Source of the DNA: CAZKWG01 sp964615375
GTDB lineage: Bacteria > Myxococcota_A > UBA796 > CAZKWG01
DNA: 48,398 bases
Assembly (NCBI GenBank): GCA_964615375.1
Contig: CAZTOW010000066.1
Span: 1-48,398, forward strand
Reading direction: 5' to 3'
The number at the start of each line of letters is the position of its first letter. Positions within the stretch are counted from its first letter, which is position 1. Below the pieces are notes generated by a model. The model ran no database searches and was not told where the DNA came from. It saw only the letters and a program-made list of their open reading frames with translations. Positions 15,490 through 25,879 of the stretch are shown piece after piece. Made by a program: the position numbers and the translations under genes.

Positions 15490-16659
15490 ATGGCTGACGA
15501 CGTCCTCTTCGAAGTAAAGAACGAGCACCTGAACACCGGCCTGCGCGGCTTCCCCGTAGGCACCTGCCGCACGTCCAAGGTGGACCCGATCAAGGGCCTC
15601 TCCTACGTGGGCTACCCGATCGCCGACCTCGCCTTCGAGGAGCCCGAGGCGATCATCTACCTGCTCTTCCACAAGACCCTGCCCGACGCCCAGCAGCTCG
15701 CCGACTTCAAGGCGGACCTGGCGCGCCGCGCGGTGGTGGACAGCCGGGTCATCGACCTGCTGAAGAGCCTCCCGAAGGACGGCCACCCGATGGAGTGGCT
15801 GATCTGCGGGCTCATGTACCTCGGCATGACCGGCAAGACGGGCGACTACCGCGAGGACGGGCTGAACATGATCGCCCGCTCTGCGGAGCTGATCGCCAAC
15901 ATCTTCCGCATCCGCTCGGGCTGGGGTGAGCCCATCGCGAGCCAGCCGGAGCTGGGCCTGGTCGAGAACTTCGTGAACATGATGGGCGTGCCGGGCGGCG
16001 ACCAGGATCGCCTCACGAAGCTGCTCCGCGTGTTCTACGTGCTGCACATGGACCACGGCGGCGGCAACCTCAGCACCTTCACCGGCAAGGCGGTGGCGTC
16101 CGGTCTGGCGGACCAGTACAGCTCGCTGGCGGCGGCGATGGCCGCCCTCTACGGGCCGCGCCACGGCCGCGCCAACCAGGACTGCCTGGAGTTCGTGCAG
16201 GAGGTCGGCACCTCCGACCACGCCGCGATCGAGAAGTTCGTCCGCGACCGGCTGGCCAGCGGCGGGCTGATCTACGGCTTCGGCCACGCGGTGCTGCGCG
16301 CCGAGGACCCGCGCGCGGCCATCCAGTACGCGCTCGGCGAGGAGCTGTGCCCGAACGACCCGCTCTTCCGCACGGCGGTCGCCATGCGCGAGGTGGTGGT
16401 GCGCGTGCTCAAGGAGAACCCGAAGATCTCCAACCCGTACCCGAACGTGGACGCGGTCTCCGGCACGCTGCTCAACGCGAGCGGGCTCACCGACAGCGAC
16501 TTCTACACGGTGCTCTTCGGCTTCTCGCGCATCGCGGGCATCGCGGCCCAGATCGTGGACGAGCGGCTGGTGCTGCGCGACGGCAAGGGCGTCGCCATCT
16601 ACCGCTGCAAGTACATCGCCGAGAACCAGCCCGAGCGTCGGCTCACCAAGAGCGCCTGA
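15490..16659 (+). CDS. gltA: Citrate synthase
   Basis: A 389-residue citrate synthase that condenses oxaloacetate with acetyl-CoA in the TCA cycle. The catalytic triad is visible: His in LHMDHGGGNLST, His in YGFGHAVLR and Asp in NPYPNVDAVSG. FGFSRIAGIAAQIVDE near the C-terminus is typical. The sequence looks like the mitochondrial-like (Si) type used by some bacteria. It is the first of three plus-strand genes (24 bp to sucC, then 9 bp to sucD), a TCA operon. The 143 bp upstream, shared with rfbA, hold the promoter, but I see no clear consensus. Confidence 0.95.
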   Translation: MADDVLFEVKNEHLNTGLRGFPVGTCRTSKVDPIKGLSYVGYPIADLAFEEPEAIIYLLFHKTLPDAQQLADFKADLARRAVVDSRVIDLLKSLPKDGHPMEWLICGLMYLGMTGKTGDYREDGLNMIARSAELIANIFRIRSGWGEPIASQPELGLVENFVNMMGVPGGDQDRLTKLLRVFYVLHMDHGGGNLSTFTGKAVASGLADQYSSLAAAMAALYGPRHGRANQDCLEFVQEVGTSDHAAIEKFVRDRLASGGLIYGFGHAVLRAEDPRAAIQYALGEELCPNDPLFRTAVAMREVVVRVLKENPKISNPYPNVDAVSGTLLNASGLTDSDFYTVLFGFSRIAGIAAQIVDERLVLRDGKGVAIYRCKYIAENQPERRLTKSA

Positions 16660-16683
16660 GGCGCCGCCCCCGGAGAGTCCCCG

Positions 16684-17919
16684 ATGAAGCTCCATGAGTA
16701 TCAGGCCAAGGAGGTCTTGCGCCTCCATGGCGTCGCCGTCCCCCCGGGGCACGCGGCGCACACGCCCGAGCAGGCGGTCCGCGCGGCCCAGGCCCTGGGC
16801 GGCGACTTCTGGGTCGTCAAGGTGCAGGTCCACGCGGGCGGTCGCGGCAAGGGTCGCTTCAAGGAGAGCTCGTCCCAGGAGATCCTGGACGCGGTGATCC
16901 GCGGCGACGCGAACGTCCCGGGCAAGGGCGGCGTGCGCCTGTGCCGCAGCATCGACGAGGTGCGCTCGGCGGCGGAGGCGATGCTGGGCAACACGCTCGT
17001 GACCAAGCAGACGGGCCTCGACGGGGTGAAGGTCAACACCGTCTTCGTGACGGTGGGCGGCCACATCGCGAAGGAGCTCTACGCCGCCGTCCTGCTCGAC
17101 CGGCAGAAGTCGAAGATCCTGCTGATGGCGAGCGCCGAGGGCGGCACGGAGATCGAGGAGGTCGCCGCGCACAACCCCGACGCCATCGTCAAGGTGTGGG
17201 TGGACCCCACGACCGGGCTCGGCGACTGGCAGGCGCGTCAGCTGGCCTACAAGCTGGGGCTGAAGGGCAAGCAGGTCAAGAGCACGGTGGCGCTGCTCAA
17301 GGGCATCTACAAGGCCTACGTGAGCACCGACGCCAGCATGCTGGAGATCAACCCGCTCGTCATCACGCCTGAGGACGACGCGGTGGTGCTGGACGCCAAG
17401 ATGGTCATCGACGACAACGGGCTGTTCCGGCAGCCGACGCTGGCGGCGATGGCGGACCCGAACGAGCTCGACCCCAGCGAGGTGGACGCCCACAACCACG
17501 GGCTCAGCTTCATCAAGCTGGACGGGACCATCGGGTGCCTGGTCAACGGGGCCGGGCTGGCGATGGCCACGATGGACATCATCAAGTACTACGGCGCCGA
17601 GCCCGCGAACTTCCTGGACGTGGGCGGCGGGGCCAACCAGCAGCAGGTGACGGCCGCCTTCAAGATCATCACGCGCGACCCGGCGGTCCGCGCGATCCTG
17701 ATCAACATCTTCGGCGGGATCATGAAGTGCGACGTGATCGCCGAGGGGGTGCTCGCGGCGGTCAAAGAGGTGGGGCTCAACGTGCCGCTCGTCGTCCGGC
17801 TGGCCGGAACGAACGTCGAGAAGGGCAAGGAGATCCTCGCCAACAGCGGTCTCAACATCATCGCCGCCGACACGATGGCGGACGCTGCGGCCAACGTCGT
17901 CGCCGCGGCGAAGGCATAA
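16684..17919 (+). CDS. sucC: Succinate-CoA ligase beta subunit
   Basis: A 411-residue ATP-grasp beta subunit of succinyl-CoA synthetase, pairing with SucD to make ATP or GTP from succinyl-CoA. It begins MKLHEYQAKEVLRLHGV; the ATP-grasp region has VKVQVHAGGRGKGRF, the C-terminal half has the CoA-ligase GGGANQQQVTAAF and NIFGGIMKCDVIAEG segments. GGAG lies 9-12 nt before the ATG. It sits in the gltA-sucC-sucD run. Length is close to the usual 385-400 residues with a slightly longer tail. Confidence 0.95.
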   Translation: MKLHEYQAKEVLRLHGVAVPPGHAAHTPEQAVRAAQALGGDFWVVKVQVHAGGRGKGRFKESSSQEILDAVIRGDANVPGKGGVRLCRSIDEVRSAAEAMLGNTLVTKQTGLDGVKVNTVFVTVGGHIAKELYAAVLLDRQKSKILLMASAEGGTEIEEVAAHNPDAIVKVWVDPTTGLGDWQARQLAYKLGLKGKQVKSTVALLKGIYKAYVSTDASMLEINPLVITPEDDAVVLDAKMVIDDNGLFRQPTLAAMADPNELDPSEVDAHNHGLSFIKLDGTIGCLVNGAGLAMATMDIIKYYGAEPANFLDVGGGANQQQVTAAFKIITRDPAVRAILINIFGGIMKCDVIAEGVLAAVKEVGLNVPLVVRLAGTNVEKGKEILANSGLNIIAADTMADAAANVVAAAKA

Positions 17920-17928
17920 GGAGGCTCC

Positions 17929-18816
17929 GTGGCGGTCCTCGTCAACAAGGATACCCGGGTCCTCTGCCAGGGGATCACGGGCTCGGCGGGCGGTTTCCAC
18001 TGCCGCCAGATGCTCGCGTACGGAACCCAGCTCGTGGCCGGCGTCACGCCGGGCAAGGGCGGGACCCGCTTCGAGACCTCCGTGCCGGTCTACGACACGG
18101 TGGAGGAGGCGGTGCGGGAGACGGGCGCCAACGCCAGCGTGATCTTCGTGCCGCCGCCGATGGCCGGCGACGCGATCTGCGAGGCGGTGGACGCCGGCAT
18201 CCCCCTGGTGGTGGCGATCACCGAGGGCATCCCGGCGGCCGACATGGTCAACGTCTGGGCCTACATGCAGGGCAAGGGCTCTCGGCTCATCGGGCCGAAC
18301 TGCCCCGGCATCATCACGCCCGATCAGTGCAAGATCGGCATCATGCCCGGCCACATCCACAAGGCCGGTCGCGTGGGCGTGGTCAGCCGCTCGGGCACGC
18401 TGACCTATGAGGCGGTGGGCCAGCTCTCCGCCGTGGGTCTGGGCCAGTCCACCTGCATCGGCATCGGCGGTGACCCCATCGTCGGCACGAAGCACATCGA
18501 CGCGCTGCGCCTCTTCAACGAGGACCCCGACACCGAGGCTGTCATCATGATCGGCGAGATCGGCGGGACGGCGGAGGAGGAGGCCTGCGCCTGGGCCGGG
18601 GCCAACATGAGCAAGCCCATCGTCGGCTTCGTCGCGGGGGCCACCGCGCCCCCCGGCCGCCGCATGGGTCACGCCGGGGCCATCATCTCGGGCGGCCAGG
18701 GCACGGCGGAGGCCAAATTCGCGGCGATGGAGGCCGCAGGCATCCACATCGTGCGCTCTCCGGCGGAGATGGGCGCGAGGATGGCCGAGGTCCTGGGGTA
18801 CAGAAAGTCGAGCTGA
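17929..18816 (+). CDS. sucD: Succinate-CoA ligase alpha subunit
   Basis: A 295-residue alpha subunit with the CoA-binding Rossmann domain (CQGITGSAGGFHCRQM, TPGKGG) and the phospho-His loop GRRMGHAGAIISGG. It begins with GTG at 17929, supported by GGAGG 5-9 nt upstream, and follows the sucC stop by 9 bp. The sequence GPNCPGIITPDQCKIGIMPG is a typical SucD signature. It closes the TCA operon and is followed by a convergent cyclophilin gene. Confidence 0.96.
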   Translation: MAVLVNKDTRVLCQGITGSAGGFHCRQMLAYGTQLVAGVTPGKGGTRFETSVPVYDTVEEAVRETGANASVIFVPPPMAGDAICEAVDAGIPLVVAITEGIPAADMVNVWAYMQGKGSRLIGPNCPGIITPDQCKIGIMPGHIHKAGRVGVVSRSGTLTYEAVGQLSAVGLGQSTCIGIGGDPIVGTKHIDALRLFNEDPDTEAVIMIGEIGGTAEEEACAWAGANMSKPIVGFVAGATAPPGRRMGHAGAIISGGQGTAEAKFAAMEAAGIHIVRSPAEMGARMAEVLGYRKSS

Positions 18817-18822
18817 CGGAGC

Positions 18823-18840
18823 GGGGCCCCTCGGGGCCCC
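18823..18840. terminator. GC hairpin between convergent sucD and cyclophilin genes
   Basis: GGGGCCCC occurs twice (18823-18830 and 18833-18840). GGGGCC and GGCCCC can pair over a 6-nt loop. It lies just past the sucD stop between two convergent genes, where a bidirectional terminator would be expected. There is no T-run, so the call rests on position and pairing only. Confidence 0.35.
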
Positions 18841-18874
18841 TGCCGCCCTCCGGCGCCCCCGCGGCCTGTCGGCG

Positions 18875-19615
18875 CTACTGCCGGAGGATCGTGACCTTCT
18901 TGATCACCACGTCCGTCGCCGGCTTGTCCCGCCGATCCTTCTCCACGCTGGCGATGGCCTGCACCACGTCCAGGTTCGCGCACTTCCCGAAGATGGTGTG
19001 CTTGCCGTTGAGGTGGCTGGGCGTGGCGCGGTCGGTGATGAAGAACTGGCTGCCGTTCGTATCCGGCCCGGCGTTGGCCATGGCCAGCAGCCCGGGCTCG
19101 GAGAAGGTCACGTCCTTGGAGACCTCGTCCTCGAACTCGTAGCCGGGGCCGCCGGTGCCGTTGCCCTTCGGATCGCCGCCCTGGATCATGAACTCGGGGA
19201 TGACGCGGTGGAAGATGGTCCCGTCGTAGAGCGGACGCTTGACCTTCTGCCCGGTGGGGTCGGTCCACTCGCGGGTGCCCTCGGCCAGCGAGACGAAGTT
19301 CACCACGGTCAGCGGCGCCTTCTCCGGCCAGAGCTCACAGGTGATGGCGCCCTTCGTGGTGTCCAGCTTCGCCGAGAGCTTCTGGCCGTCCTTGAGGCCG
19401 AGCCCGGCCAACGCCTCGCGCTTCTTCGCCGCGTCGGCCGCCTCCTTGAGCTTGCGCACCTCGGCGTGGAGCGCGTCGTTCTCGCGCTCGAGCCGCGCCT
19501 TCTCCTTCTCGAGGTCGCCCACCTTCAGCTCGAGCTGGCCCTTCTCTGCCTCCAGCTCCGCCTTGCCACAGCCCACGCCGAGCAGGAGCCCGGCCACCAG
19601 CAGGATCGCGCGCAT
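18875..19615 (-). CDS. Cyclophilin-type peptidyl-prolyl isomerase lipoprotein
   Basis: A 246-residue protein with a lipoprotein signal (LLVAGLLLGVGC, lipobox Cys at residue 16), a charged coiled-coil of about 50 residues (ELEAEKGQLELKVGDLEKEK…) and a C-terminal cyclophilin domain: FHRVIPEFMIQGGDPKGNGTGGPGY, MANAGPDTNGSQFFIT, LNGKHTIFGK. It should be a membrane-anchored periplasmic proline isomerase assisting folding of exported proteins. The coiled coil may space the domain from the membrane or oligomerise it. It is monocistronic, divergent from the gene at 19711. Confidence 0.93.
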   Translation of the reverse strand: MRAILLVAGLLLGVGCGKAELEAEKGQLELKVGDLEKEKARLERENDALHAEVRKLKEAADAAKKREALAGLGLKDGQKLSAKLDTTKGAITCELWPEKAPLTVVNFVSLAEGTREWTDPTGQKVKRPLYDGTIFHRVIPEFMIQGGDPKGNGTGGPGYEFEDEVSKDVTFSEPGLLAMANAGPDTNGSQFFITDRATPSHLNGKHTIFGKCANLDVVQAIASVEKDRRDKPATDVVIKKVTILRQ

Positions 19616-19710
19616 CGGAAACCTCCAGCCCCGGCAGATAACATGGCGCGCGCAGGTGACGGGGGGCCAGCGGGCCTCCGGTCGGTTAGGCGTGCAGGAC
19701 TGGAGGTCTG

Positions 19711-19953
19711 ATGGAGCGCGTCCGCGCCTTTCTTCGCACCGAGCTCTTCGCCGTGGGCGGCGAGCTCCAGGTGGTCCCCGAGAACGCCGCCATTATCGAG
19801 GGTCGGGTGCGCGAGAGCAGCTCGGGCGGCCTGCTGATCGAGGTCGACACCTGGCGCCGCGGAGACGGGCGCCTGCTTCAGGGCAAGGCCGCGACCCTCT
19901 TCCTGCCCTCGGCCAAGATCGACTACCTGCTGGTCCTGGACGCCGCGAGCTGA
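19711..19953 (+). CDS. Small conserved-looking protein, function unknown
   Basis: An 80-residue protein starting MERVRAFLRTELFAVGG, with a beta-rich pattern (GELQVVPENAAIIEGRVRESSSGG, noted in part) and ending FLPSAKIDYLLVLD. The ATG at 19711 has GGAGG about 7 nt upstream, which makes it a credible gene. I do not recognise a family; the alternation of short strands suggests a small beta-barrel or OB-like fold. Its last 31 bp overlap the 3' end of the convergent lptG-like gene. Confidence 0.6.
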   Translation: MERVRAFLRTELFAVGGELQVVPENAAIIEGRVRESSSGGLLIEVDTWRRGDGRLLQGKAATLFLPSAKIDYLLVLDAAS

Positions 19954-20774
19954 GGCAGGAGCGCGGCCCACAACGCGAGGGCCGGCGCCCACCCCACCCC
20001 CAGCGGCAGCCGCCCCTGGGCGACCAGCGCGCCCGTGACCAGCTCCAGGAGCTGCCAGCTCATCCCGAGCAGCAGCGCCGCGCCCAGCTGTCGACTGGGG
20101 CGACGCGACCAGGGCAGCCAGCACAGCAGCGCCAGCCCCGCCGCCCCCAGCACCCGCGCCCGCCGCGCCGCCCGCTCGGCCCGCGCCGGGACCAGCTCCG
20201 ACCGGGCCAGGGCCTCGCCGCTGGCCGCGCGCGGGGTCTGGACCATGCGCGCCAGGTCCAGGGCCGGGTCGGCCAGCTCCGCCGCGGAGAGCTGGTCGAT
20301 CGCCCGGATCTCCCCTCCCCCCGCCTGCACCCGCGCCCCGTCGCTGAGCCGCACCGCCCCCGCCCCGGTCCACACCCAGCCCGAGGGCGCCTTGCCCCCC
20401 AGCGCGTCGGCCAGCGCCCGCGCCCGGTGCAGCCCGTGATCGGCCACGCCCCACTGCAGGAGCCCGAGCAGCGCGCCCACCGCCGCCGCCGCCAGCCCCA
20501 GCCGCGCCGGGGCCCAGCCCGCGCCCTCCAGGGCCACCCGCTCCCCTCGCCCCTCCAGCCGCGCCGCCGCCAGCGCCGCCCCCAGCCCGGCCAGCAGCGG
20601 GGCCAGCGCCACCAGCGCGACCGGGACCTCCAGGGCCGAGAGCAGGAGCCCGGAGCTCCCCAGTCGCGCCCGCTCCACCGCCCCCGTCACCCAGCCCAGG
20701 CCCGCCGCCCCCAGCAGCACCACCGCCGTCCAGGAGCCCACCTCCCGGAAGACCAGCCCGTCGGTGGTCCTCAC
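19923..20774 (-). CDS. lptG: LptG-like permease of the LPS export system
   Basis: A 283-residue membrane protein, the second of an adjacent permease pair. It has hydrophobic segments near residues 10-30, 50-70 and 90-110 and two at the C-terminus, with a soluble middle region, as in LptF/LptG permeases that with LptB move LPS from the inner membrane to the periplasmic bridge. The GTG at 20774 overlaps the lptF-like stop by 4 nt (GTGA); an upstream in-frame region to 20903 lies inside that gene and is low complexity. It is short for LptG (about 350), with a reduced periplasmic domain. The assignment leans on pairing with the upstream gene. Confidence 0.65.
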   Translation of the reverse strand: MRTTDGLVFREVGSWTAVVLLGAAGLGWVTGAVERARLGSSGLLLSALEVPVALVALAPLLAGLGAALAAARLEGRGERVALEGAGWAPARLGLAAAAVGALLGLLQWGVADHGLHRARALADALGGKAPSGWVWTGAGAVRLSDGARVQAGGGEIRAIDQLSAAELADPALDLARMVQTPRAASGEALARSELVPARAERAARRARVLGAAGLALLCWLPWSRRPSRQLGAALLLGMSWQLLELVTGALVAQGRLPLGVGWAPALALWAALLPQLAASRTSR

Positions 20775-21754
20775 CGATCCCTCCAGCCCGCCCAGGCCAC
20801 CAGCGTCGCCAGGCTGGCCAGCAGGAGCGGGAGCAGCGCCGCCAGCGCGGGCCCCAGGGCGTCCACCTGCTGATCGCAGACCCGCACCGCCGCCCACCAG
20901 CACAGCGCCGTCAGCGCCGTCGCCGGACCCGGTCGAGCCCCCCGCGCGCCCAGCGGCAGCCCCAGCAGCGCCAGCAGCGGCGCCCCGAGCGGCAGGCTGG
21001 TGCGCTTGTAGAGGGCCAGGGTCTCCGCCGCCGCGGTCCGGCCCTCGGCGTGCATCCGGGAGATCAGCCCCCGCAGGTCCGAGGTGGAGCGCTCGATGAG
21101 CTCGACGCGCCGCCGCCGCGGGTCCAGGGGCAGGCGCGCCGAGGCGAATCGGAGCCGGGCGCCCTCCCCGTCCCCGTCGGGCAGCGCGCCGGCCGTGCCC
21201 TCGGTCAGCTCCAGGGTCCCGCCGGGCAGGATCCGCCCGCGCGCCGCGCTCACCACCACCCGGTCCATGGCGACGAAAAGATCCTCCATCTCCTGACCGC
21301 GCACCGCGCTGGCGTGGATGAGCACCCCGCCCATCGTCACCGGCTGCCCCGCGACCAGGGTGAGCTCGCCCGAGGCCGCGTCGAGCGCGCGCCGCACCCC
21401 CGCCCGCCCCCAGGGCTCCACGACGTGCATCATCAGCCCCTGCGCCAGCCCGACCGCCAGCCCCAACGCCAGGAGCGGCCCCAGGAGGCGCCGCGCGCCG
21501 TAGCCCGCCGCCTGGAGCGCAACGCCGTCCCCCGCCTCCGCCCAGCGCCGCCCCACCGCCACCGAGCCGACCAGCAGCCCGGCCGGCAGCGCCACCCCCA
21601 GCACCGCCGGAGTCAGCCCGAGCGCCACCCGGACCAGCCCCACCGGCCCAGGGAGCACGCTGGCCAGCGCCAGGGTCTGCCCCACGACCAGCAGCGCGCC
21701 CACGCCGGAGATCGCGGCAACCGCCAGGAGTCCGGCGCCCGCGACCTCACGCAT
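20771..21754 (-). CDS. lptF: LptF/LptG family permease
   Basis: A 327-residue YjgP/YjgQ-family permease. Three N-terminal membrane segments (AGAGLLAVAAISGVGALLVV, then …PAVLGVALPAGLLVGSV… and …LLALGLAVGLAQGL…) are followed by a periplasmic beta domain, then the family hallmark near the cytoplasmic return, LALYKRTSLPLGAPLLALLGLPLG, and further membrane segments. These proteins form the transmembrane part of the LptB2FG LPS exporter. It is coupled by a 4-nt overlap to the lptG-like gene and divergent from carD. Its presence supports an LPS-bearing outer membrane. Confidence 0.8.
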   Translation of the reverse strand: MREVAGAGLLAVAAISGVGALLVVGQTLALASVLPGPVGLVRVALGLTPAVLGVALPAGLLVGSVAVGRRWAEAGDGVALQAAGYGARRLLGPLLALGLAVGLAQGLMMHVVEPWGRAGVRRALDAASGELTLVAGQPVTMGGVLIHASAVRGQEMEDLFVAMDRVVVSAARGRILPGGTLELTEGTAGALPDGDGEGARLRFASARLPLDPRRRRVELIERSTSDLRGLISRMHAEGRTAAAETLALYKRTSLPLGAPLLALLGLPLGARGARPGPATALTALCWWAAVRVCDQQVDALGPALAALLPLLLASLATLVAWAGWRDR

Positions 21755-21811
21755 CAGCTCCCGGTCCAGCGCGCGCAGCAGAATTCTTCCTCCCAGTGCG
21801 GCCCCGGGGGT

Positions 21812-21839
21812 TTGACCGGCAGCCTATGGCGCTTATAAT
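21812..21839 (+). promoter_or_regulatory. Near-consensus sigma-70 promoter of carD
   Basis: TTGACC (21812-21817) and a perfect TATAAT (21834-21839) are separated by 16 bp. The box stands out in this GC-rich sequence. It would start transcription around 21846, giving a leader of about 36 nt before the carD ATG at 21882, with GGAG about 7 nt upstream of that ATG. Confidence 0.8.
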
Positions 21840-21881
21840 GCGCGGCGTTCCCGGCGCCCCATTCAATCTCGGAGTCACGAA

Positions 21882-22382
21882 ATGGAATTCAAGGTCGGCG
21901 AGAAGGCGGTCTACCCCGCTCACGGCGTCGGCACCGTCAAGGGGATCGAGTCCCAGGACTTCGAGGGCTATCGCCAGACCTTCTACGTCCTGCGCATCAT
22001 GGACAACGGCATGACGATCCGGGTGCCCGTGCAGAACGCAGGCGCCATCGGCATGCGCAAGGTCATCTCGCGTGAGCACGTGGACAAGATCTACGAGGTG
22101 CTTCGCGACCGCGACGTCCCCACGGACAACCAGACCTGGAACCGTCGCTATCGCGAGTACATGAACAAGATCCAGACCGGAGATCTCATCGAGGTCGCCA
22201 AGGTTCTCCGAGACCTCGCGCTGCTGAAGGCGGACAAGAACCTGTCCTTCGGCGAGCGGAAGATGTTCGACCAGGCCCGCAGCCTGCTCGTGCAGGAGAT
22301 CTCGGTCGCCAAGGACACCGACGAGCGGAGCATCGAGGAGGAGATCGACGCCATCTTCGCGCCCGCCGGCCCGCCGGCTTGA
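21882..22382 (+). CDS. carD: CarD/CdnL family RNA-polymerase-binding regulator
   Basis: A 166-residue protein starting MEFKVGEKAVYPAHGVGTVKGIE, the Tudor-like RNA-polymerase interaction domain (about 1-65), followed by the helical C-terminal domain (about 70-160) with RKVISREHVDKIYEVL and the conserved W in NQTWNRRYREYMNKI. CdnL/CarD proteins bind the RNAP beta subunit and stabilise open complexes, notably at rRNA promoters, and are essential in myxobacteria and mycobacteria. It is expressed from the consensus-like promoter at 21812-21839. Length is normal for CdnL and lacks the HMGA-like tail of true Myxococcus CarD, so CdnL is the better family name. Confidence 0.93.
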   Translation: MEFKVGEKAVYPAHGVGTVKGIESQDFEGYRQTFYVLRIMDNGMTIRVPVQNAGAIGMRKVISREHVDKIYEVLRDRDVPTDNQTWNRRYREYMNKIQTGDLIEVAKVLRDLALLKADKNLSFGERKMFDQARSLLVQEISVAKDTDERSIEEEIDAIFAPAGPPA

Positions 22383-22395
22383 AAGGTAGGTCCCT

Positions 22396-23762
22396 CTGTC
22401 CCTGCGCGTCCGTCTCCCGCTGTCCCATGGGCACCCGCTCGACCTGAGCGATGTGCGCCTGATCGTGTTCTCGACCCTCTGGGCCCGCGCCCAGGGCGGC
22501 GAGGCCGTGCTGCGCCACGAGGGCGGCACCGCTCAGGAGGATCTCTCCTGGCTCGGCCTCGTCCCGGAGCGCGCCGAGCTCACCAGCCGGCGGGACCGTT
22601 GCCAGGCCATCGCCGACGATCTCGTCGCGCGCGGCCAGGCCTACCCCTGCTTCTGCACCCCCGCCGAGCTGCGCGAGATGTACGTGCAGCAGGCCACCAG
22701 CGACCGCCCCCTGCGCTATGACGGCCGCTGCCGCCGCCTCTCGCAGAGCGACATCGAGGTGCTGCGCAAGGCGGGGCGCTCCCCCTGCATCCGCCTCCTC
22801 CTGCCCGAAGGCCCGCATGAGGTCAGCGATCTGAACGGCCACCGCACGCAGGTCGAGGCGGGTGAGCTCGATGACTTCAAGCTGATGCTGCCGGACGGCG
22901 CGCCCTCGGACGTCTTCGGGGATCTGCTGGACGACGACGAGGTCGGCGCGGAGCGCGCGCTCTGGCACGCCTCCCGGCGCAACGATCTGGCGCCGCGCTT
23001 CGTGCTGGCCCGCGTGCTGGGCATCCACCCCGCCCCCGTGGCCTTCCTCCCCGACTGGACCATGGCCGACGGCCGCCCGCCCAGCGCGGAGGGCAGCGTG
23101 CTGACCGTGAGCCTGCTGCGCGCGCACGGCTTCCACCCGAAGGCGATCATCCGCGTCGCGGCCAGAGCCGGCTGGGATCCTGGCGATTCGCTGACCATCG
23201 AGGAGATGGCTGGGAGCTTCCGCCTCGAGGACGTGGCGGCCCAGACGCCCCCCTTCGAGATGGCGCAGCTCCGCGCCGAGAACGCGGCCGTGCTCCAGCG
23301 CGTCTCCGAGGACGACCGCGTCGCGGCGATGGTCGATCACCTGGAGCGCCGCGGCTACCCGATGGCCGCCCGTGATCCCCGCTGGCAGCGCCGCTTCGTG
23401 GCGGCCGTGCTGCCCGAGCTGGAGACCCTGGAGAGCGCGGAGGCCATGGCCGCGCTCCTGCTCACGCCCACGGTAGACTACGATCGCGAGGTCGCGCGCA
23501 CCCTGCGCGAGGCCTCCACGCAGCGCCTGATCACGCAGTTCGAGACCGCGATGAAGGGCGTGGACGGCGAGGACATGGAGAGCTGGCGCGACGTGCTCAC
23601 CCGCTTCCGCGCGGGCGTGGAGGCCCCTGGTCGCGCGCTGGTCACCCTGCGTCTCGTGCTCACGGGTCAGAGAAACGGTCCGAATCTGGCGGCGCTCCTG
23701 TCCCTGCTCGGGATAGAGGGCTGTCGGGCACGGATCGAGAAGGCCCGTCGGTACGCAGGATC

Positions 23763-23766
<4 letters not shown>
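22396..23766 (+). CDS. Glutamyl-tRNA synthetase homologue lacking HIGH and KMSKS
   Basis: About 456 residues homologous to bacterial GluRS: an N-terminal LRVRLPLSHGHPLDLSDVRLIV, WARAQGGEAVLRHE, AYPCFCTPAELREM, LPDGAPSDVFGDLLDDDEVGAERALWH and a GluRS-like C-terminal helical domain ending LRLVLTGQRNGPNLAALLSLLGIEG. Both class-I signatures are lost: the HIGH position reads DLSD and the KLSKRHG position reads RPPSAEG. It is therefore unlikely to activate glutamate. No ATG precedes the conserved start; AAAGGTAGG at 22382-22390 points to CTG at 22396, with GTG 22453 as an alternative that would delete the degenerate HIGH region. It overlaps cysS by 4 nt, implying co-expression. A regulatory or tRNA-binding role is inference. 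Confidence 0.75.
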
Positions 23767-25270
<1,504 letters not shown>

Positions 25271-25274
<4 letters not shown>

Positions 25275-25873
25275 GGTTGATCCTCGCGACGCGCAACGCC
25301 CACAAGCTCACCGAGATCGCCCTCGCCCTCCAAGGCACCGGGCTCTCGGTGAGCGGGCTCAACGGCGTCCCCGGCATGCCCGACGACATCCCGGAGACCG
25401 GGGACACCTTTGAAGAGAACGCGCTCCAGAAGGCGCGCTTCGTGTTCCAGGCCACCGGGCTCCCCGTGCTGGCGGACGACTCGGGCATCGAGATCCGCGC
25501 GCTGGGCTGGGCGCCGGGGGTCCACTCCAAGCGCTGGACGCCGGAGGGCACGGACGAGGCCAACAACGCGCGGCTCCTGCGCGAGCTGGCGGACAAGGAC
25601 GACCGCGGGGCGCGCTACCGCTGTGTGCTGGCCGTGGTGGCGCCTGGACCCGAGGGGCCGGTCGAGGGCACGGTGGACGGGATCTGCGCGGGCCAGATCG
25701 GCACGACGCCGCTGGGCACCGGCGGCTTCGGCTATGACCCGCTGTTCTGGCCGGAGGACCAGCCGGGGCGGACCATGGCCCAGCTCACGATGGCGGAGAA
25801 GAACGCCATCAGCCACCGGGGGCGGGCGCTGGCGCGGCTGCCCTCCCTGCTGGCCCGGCTGGGCCTGGGCTGA
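25271..25873 (+). CDS. rdgB: Non-canonical purine NTP pyrophosphatase (RdgB/HAM1 family)
   Basis: A 200-residue ITPase that hydrolyses dITP/XTP to keep damaged purines out of nucleic acids. It shows the family start LILATRNAHKLTEI, ETGDTFEENALQKARF, the catalytic LPVLADDSGIEI, GFGYDPLFWP and MAEKNAISHRGRAL. The GTG at 25271 overlaps the cysS stop and gives the typical length; the longer open frame upstream lies within cysS. It is the last gene of the coupled unit and is convergent with the envelope cluster. Confidence 0.95.
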
Positions 25874-25879
25874 AGTGGA

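Noticed and set aside
15484..18747. 1087-residue open frame on the minus strand across gltA-sucC-sucD
   Set aside because: Antisense to three unmistakable TCA-cycle genes; sequence is rich in His/Asp/Arg repeats as expected from reversed GC-rich codons.
18823..18840. GGGGCCCC doublet considered as a regulatory operator
   Set aside because: It lies between convergent genes past both stops, where only a terminator role makes sense.
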